Shown here: piece by piece, positions 5,207 through 7,100 of the stretch
Position numbering within the stretch: position 1 is the first letter of the stretch
How the letters are laid out: every line of letters begins with the position of its first letter
Source: Bdellovibrionaceae bacterium UBA2466
GTDB taxonomy: Bacteria; Bdellovibrionota; FAC87; UBA2466
DNA length: 7,100 nucleotides
Assembly (NCBI GenBank): GCA_002342225.1
Contig: DDPO01000181.1
Location: forward strand, 1 to 7,100
Direction: 5' to 3'
Made by a program: the position numbers and the translations under genes
Notes under the pieces: generated by a model
Database searches by the model: none
The model's input: only the letters and a program-made list of their open reading frames with translations
What the model was told of the DNA's origin: nothing

Positions 5207-6693
5207 TACAATGGCTTTTTTATCTGCCCCATGAAAAGAGTTTCACTACGAGTAAGTATTTTTCTAATCAGTTCATGGCTAATCCTGCTTGAAGTTCCAT
5301 CTTCACTCAATTCCGAGAACAGAGAATTAATCACATCTAAAACTACGCCTCTATTAAATGGCCTAAATAGCCCTTCCCTAACCCCGGGCTCTGTTTGAGT
5401 CTGATGAACTAAGCTTTGTAATTCGGCAAATGAGATTCGATCTCCTAATTTGTTCTTAGCGGTTGTTAAGGTTGCTGTTTCTACGGCTACGTCAAATGCG
5501 GCCCCATTGAGACGGCCCTCGACTAGAGCCGCAATATCAAGTCCGCGTTTTTCATCTGTACTGAGATTCTTATTCAGTTGCGCAATGATTTCATTTTCAT
5601 GCTCAACTAAAGCCATCCGGATTGATTGATAATAGGGCCGCATAATCTCGCGGGACTTTGCCATTCGAAGTGTTGAACCTAAATCAAATGAGCCATCGCC
5701 CTTAAGTTTAGCTTCATCTTCGGCCTCTTTTTTCCTTTTATCAAATTGGTATGTACGGTACAGCCAGTAGGTACCTGCAGCCCCACCACTCGTCACAATT
5801 CCGTGGACCAGAGATGGTTTCAGGTTTTCAGGTCTCGTCCAAAATCTTACGTAATTGGAATCTGTTTTTAATTGCTTTTGCTTAATCACTAATAGACTGA
5901 GTGCCTCGGCACACTCCTTTCTCAAATTGCTAACATGCTTATTGATAGCCGTAACCGGCAGAGAGTTTTGATTAAAGCTAAGATTGCTTTGGGTTTTAAA
6001 AGTGCCTGGGGGGTCCAACGGGTCAAGGGATGCGGCTAAAACATCCACTTTTTTGCTATCAAAAACCTCATTGGCTTTCTCAATCACTCTCTTTAAAGGC
6101 TCATCCAGGGCCGATGAACTTTGATGCCTGAGAGAGTCGTACTTAGCTTTCCACTCAATACCCGACTGAGAGGCTAGAAAGACTTTTCCTTCATTGGAAC
6201 TTAGCCATTGTTCAACCGCACCGTGATCCTTAAGATTACGAAAACGGGATTTTTTTCCAGCGCTTCGATAACTGTTTAGTCTTTGAAAATGGGCTGGAAT
6301 TTCCGCAAAAGCTTTCTCAGCTTCTTTAACTTTGGATTCAAGCTCACTGATCAGAGAATCTATTTCTGCAATCAGCTTCTCTTTTTGGGCTATGGAAAGA
6401 GTTGTTTCCCGTAGATGCATGAGCATGATCTCTCGTGCTGTCTTTGCCGTTCTAAGAGAGCCCTTAAGAATATGCTGGTAGTAGAAATAAGTTCCCGCAG
6501 CAGAATAGATCACCCAATTGGTAGGATTTCCGATCTCTCCTAAAGACGATCCCACTTGAAATAGAAGGTTTATCCAATTAGCTGAGTTAGGAATTTGAGT
6601 CGTAAGATCCGGATTAGCTTTCACATTAGTGTGACAAATAAGAAAGCTAATCAGAGCAATTTTCAAAAACCACTTTTTAACCAATCGACACAT
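5206..6693 (-). CDS. large secreted protein of unknown function with an internal duplication
   Basis: This 495-residue protein is not one I recognise. Residues 1-26 form a signal peptide (CRLVKKW, a hydrophobic core, then NVKA before NPDL). Two related segments lie about 240 residues apart. Copy A (about 59-111) and copy B (about 298-373) each start with a mildly hydrophobic, Gly/Ala/Tyr-rich stretch containing AAGTY, then a stretch reading L-R-x-A-K with R-E-I-M shortly after. Copy B has about 20 extra charged residues between the two. Residues 96-131 after copy A are rich in Glu, Lys and Leu with coiled-coil spacing. The AAGTY stretches could be membrane segments or amphipathic hairpins. 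The ATG at 6693 is preferred; a GTG at 6708 would add five residues but sits only a base after GGAGA, too close to use it. No enzyme motif is visible. It lies upstream of the POT gene, 114 bp from that gene's ATT start, and divergent from a VTT gene. Confidence 0.8.
   Translation of the reverse strand: MCRLVKKWFLKIALISFLICHTNVKANPDLTTQIPNSANWINLLFQVGSSLGEIGNPTNWVIYSAAGTYFYYQHILKGSLRTAKTAREIMLMHLRETTLSIAQKEKLIAEIDSLISELESKVKEAEKAFAEIPAHFQRLNSYRSAGKKSRFRNLKDHGAVEQWLSSNEGKVFLASQSGIEWKAKYDSLRHQSSSALDEPLKRVIEKANEVFDSKKVDVLAASLDPLDPPGTFKTQSNLSFNQNSLPVTAINKHVSNLRKECAEALSLLVIKQKQLKTDSNYVRFWTRPENLKPSLVHGIVTSGGAAGTYWLYRTYQFDKRKKEAEDEAKLKGDGSFDLGSTLRMAKSREIMRPYYQSIRMALVEHENEIIAQLNKNLSTDEKRGLDIAALVEGRLNGAAFDVAVETATLTTAKNKLGDRISFAELQSLVHQTQTEPGVREGLFRPFNRGVVLDVINSLFSELSEDGTSSRISHELIRKILTRSETLFMGQIKKPL
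5575..5802 (-). repeat. internal protein repeat, copy B
   Basis: This encodes residues about 298-373 of the unknown secreted protein. It carries AAGTYWLY and, after a charged insert, GSTLRMAKSREIM, matching copy A at 6361-6519. The similarity is at protein level only. Confidence 0.6.
6361..6519 (-). repeat. internal protein repeat, copy A
   Basis: This encodes residues about 59-111 of the unknown secreted protein. It carries AAGTYFYY, then GSLRTAKTAREIM and a Glu/Lys-rich helix, matching copy B at 5575-5802 with a one-residue gap in the second block. Confidence 0.6.
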
Positions 6694-6743
6694 CAGTCGT
6701 GCCCCCACTCTCCGCAGGGAGCAAAAGCAATGACTGTACCAAA

Positions 6744-6827
6744 GTTAGTCGACTGTCTTTCAGCTTGATAGCTGTGAAAAGGTTAAACACTTTGTAAAAA
6801 AAAATGTAAATTTGTTAGACGACCGTC
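6744..6827. promoter_or_regulatory. pair of 14-bp direct repeats in the divergent intergenic region
   Basis: GTTAGTCGACTGTC (6744-6757) and GTTAGACGACCGTC (6814-6827) agree at 12 of 14 positions and start exactly 70 bp apart. They lie between the divergent genes starting at 6693 (-) and 6855 (+). The first copy contains the palindrome AGTCGACT. A weaker third match, TGACTGTA, occurs at 6731-6738. They could be operator sites for a shared regulator. I could not place a convincing -35/-10 pair for either gene here. Confidence 0.35.
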
Positions 6828-6854
6828 AAATACTTAGACATATTGAACCTAAGC

Positions 6855-7100
6855 ATGAAAATCGTGTTCAACAGGCAGAGAGTGCTCAGTCTAACTGTAG
6901 TTCTTGTTTGGCTTTTTTTAGCTTTTCTAACTCGTGTCGATTTGAATCAACTTCCCGACATTCAGAGAACCCTATTCCGATATAGCTCTGACTATCCGGT
7001 TCAATCTGGTGCTATTTTCTTTTTGGTTTATATGATGGCAACAGCCTTCTCTCTCCCGTTAGCTTCTATTCTCACTGTGGGTGCGGGAACTCTCTTTGGT
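6855..7100 (+). CDS. VTT/TVP38 (DedA-like) family membrane protein, 3' end beyond the window
   Basis: The first 82 residues of an inner-membrane protein are visible; the frame is open to the window edge. A basic start (MKIVFNRQR) leads into a first transmembrane helix (about 10-25), then a polar stretch (DLNQLPDIQ), and a second hydrophobic segment with the family hallmarks: a Pro in FSLPLAS (about 69-72) and TVGAGTLFG at the very end. These match the start of the VTT domain in YdjX/TVP38-type proteins. Unlike the VTT gene at 872-1510, this copy keeps helix 1 and the GxLFG motif. The ATG at 6855 has no clear Shine-Dalgarno (upstream bases ACCTAAGC), but no other start fits the helix better. 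Divergent from the unknown secreted protein and possibly sharing its control region. Confidence 0.8.
   Translation, partial: MKIVFNRQRVLSLTVVLVWLFLAFLTRVDLNQLPDIQRTLFRYSSDYPVQSGAIFFLVYMMATAFSLPLASILTVGAGTLFG

Overview
The window is about 7.1 kb of AT-leaning, gene-dense bacterial DNA. It has no RNA gene, insertion sequence, CRISPR array or prophage gene that I can recognise. The envelope-heavy gene set suits a Gram-negative proteobacterium-like organism: secreted phospholipase D-like protein, haem lipoprotein, secreted MsrB, POT symporter and VTT membrane proteins. A Bdellovibrio-like lineage (Bdellovibrionota) is my best guess, but it rests on gene style and base composition, not on a marker gene.

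Left part (1-1510): a small secreted protein with a Pro/Ala-rich middle and an extremely basic tail (162-419, +) faces a haem-c lipoprotein (472-837, -). Both end in one hairpin at 440-473 that works as a terminator in either direction. Upstream of the lipoprotein on the same strand lies a divergent VTT/TVP38 membrane protein (872-1510, -), probably in the same transcription unit.

Middle part (1651-3724): three tightly packed + strand genes look like one operon. They encode a secreted two-HKD phospholipase D superfamily protein, MsrB (14-nt overlap) and BolA (3-nt gap). MsrB carries an apparent signal peptide but also has a second, well-spaced ribosome binding site in front of a cytosolic-length start. 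The stop codons of bolA and of the convergent POT peptide transporter share four bases, and a perfect GC hairpin sits in the bolA 3' end.

Right part (3721-7100): the POT transporter (-) has no ATG or GTG near its expected N-terminus. The best-placed start is an ATT, six bases after GAGGAG. Its sequence lacks the two extra helices usual in bacterial POTs. Next is a large unrecognised secreted protein (5206-6693, -) with a degenerate internal duplication. Divergent from it, across a 160-bp intergenic region with two similar 14-bp boxes, a second VTT/TVP38 protein begins at 6855 and runs off the window.

I see no clear multi-gene novel system. The best unknowns are the duplicated 495-residue protein, the non-canonical POT start and the dual-start MsrB.
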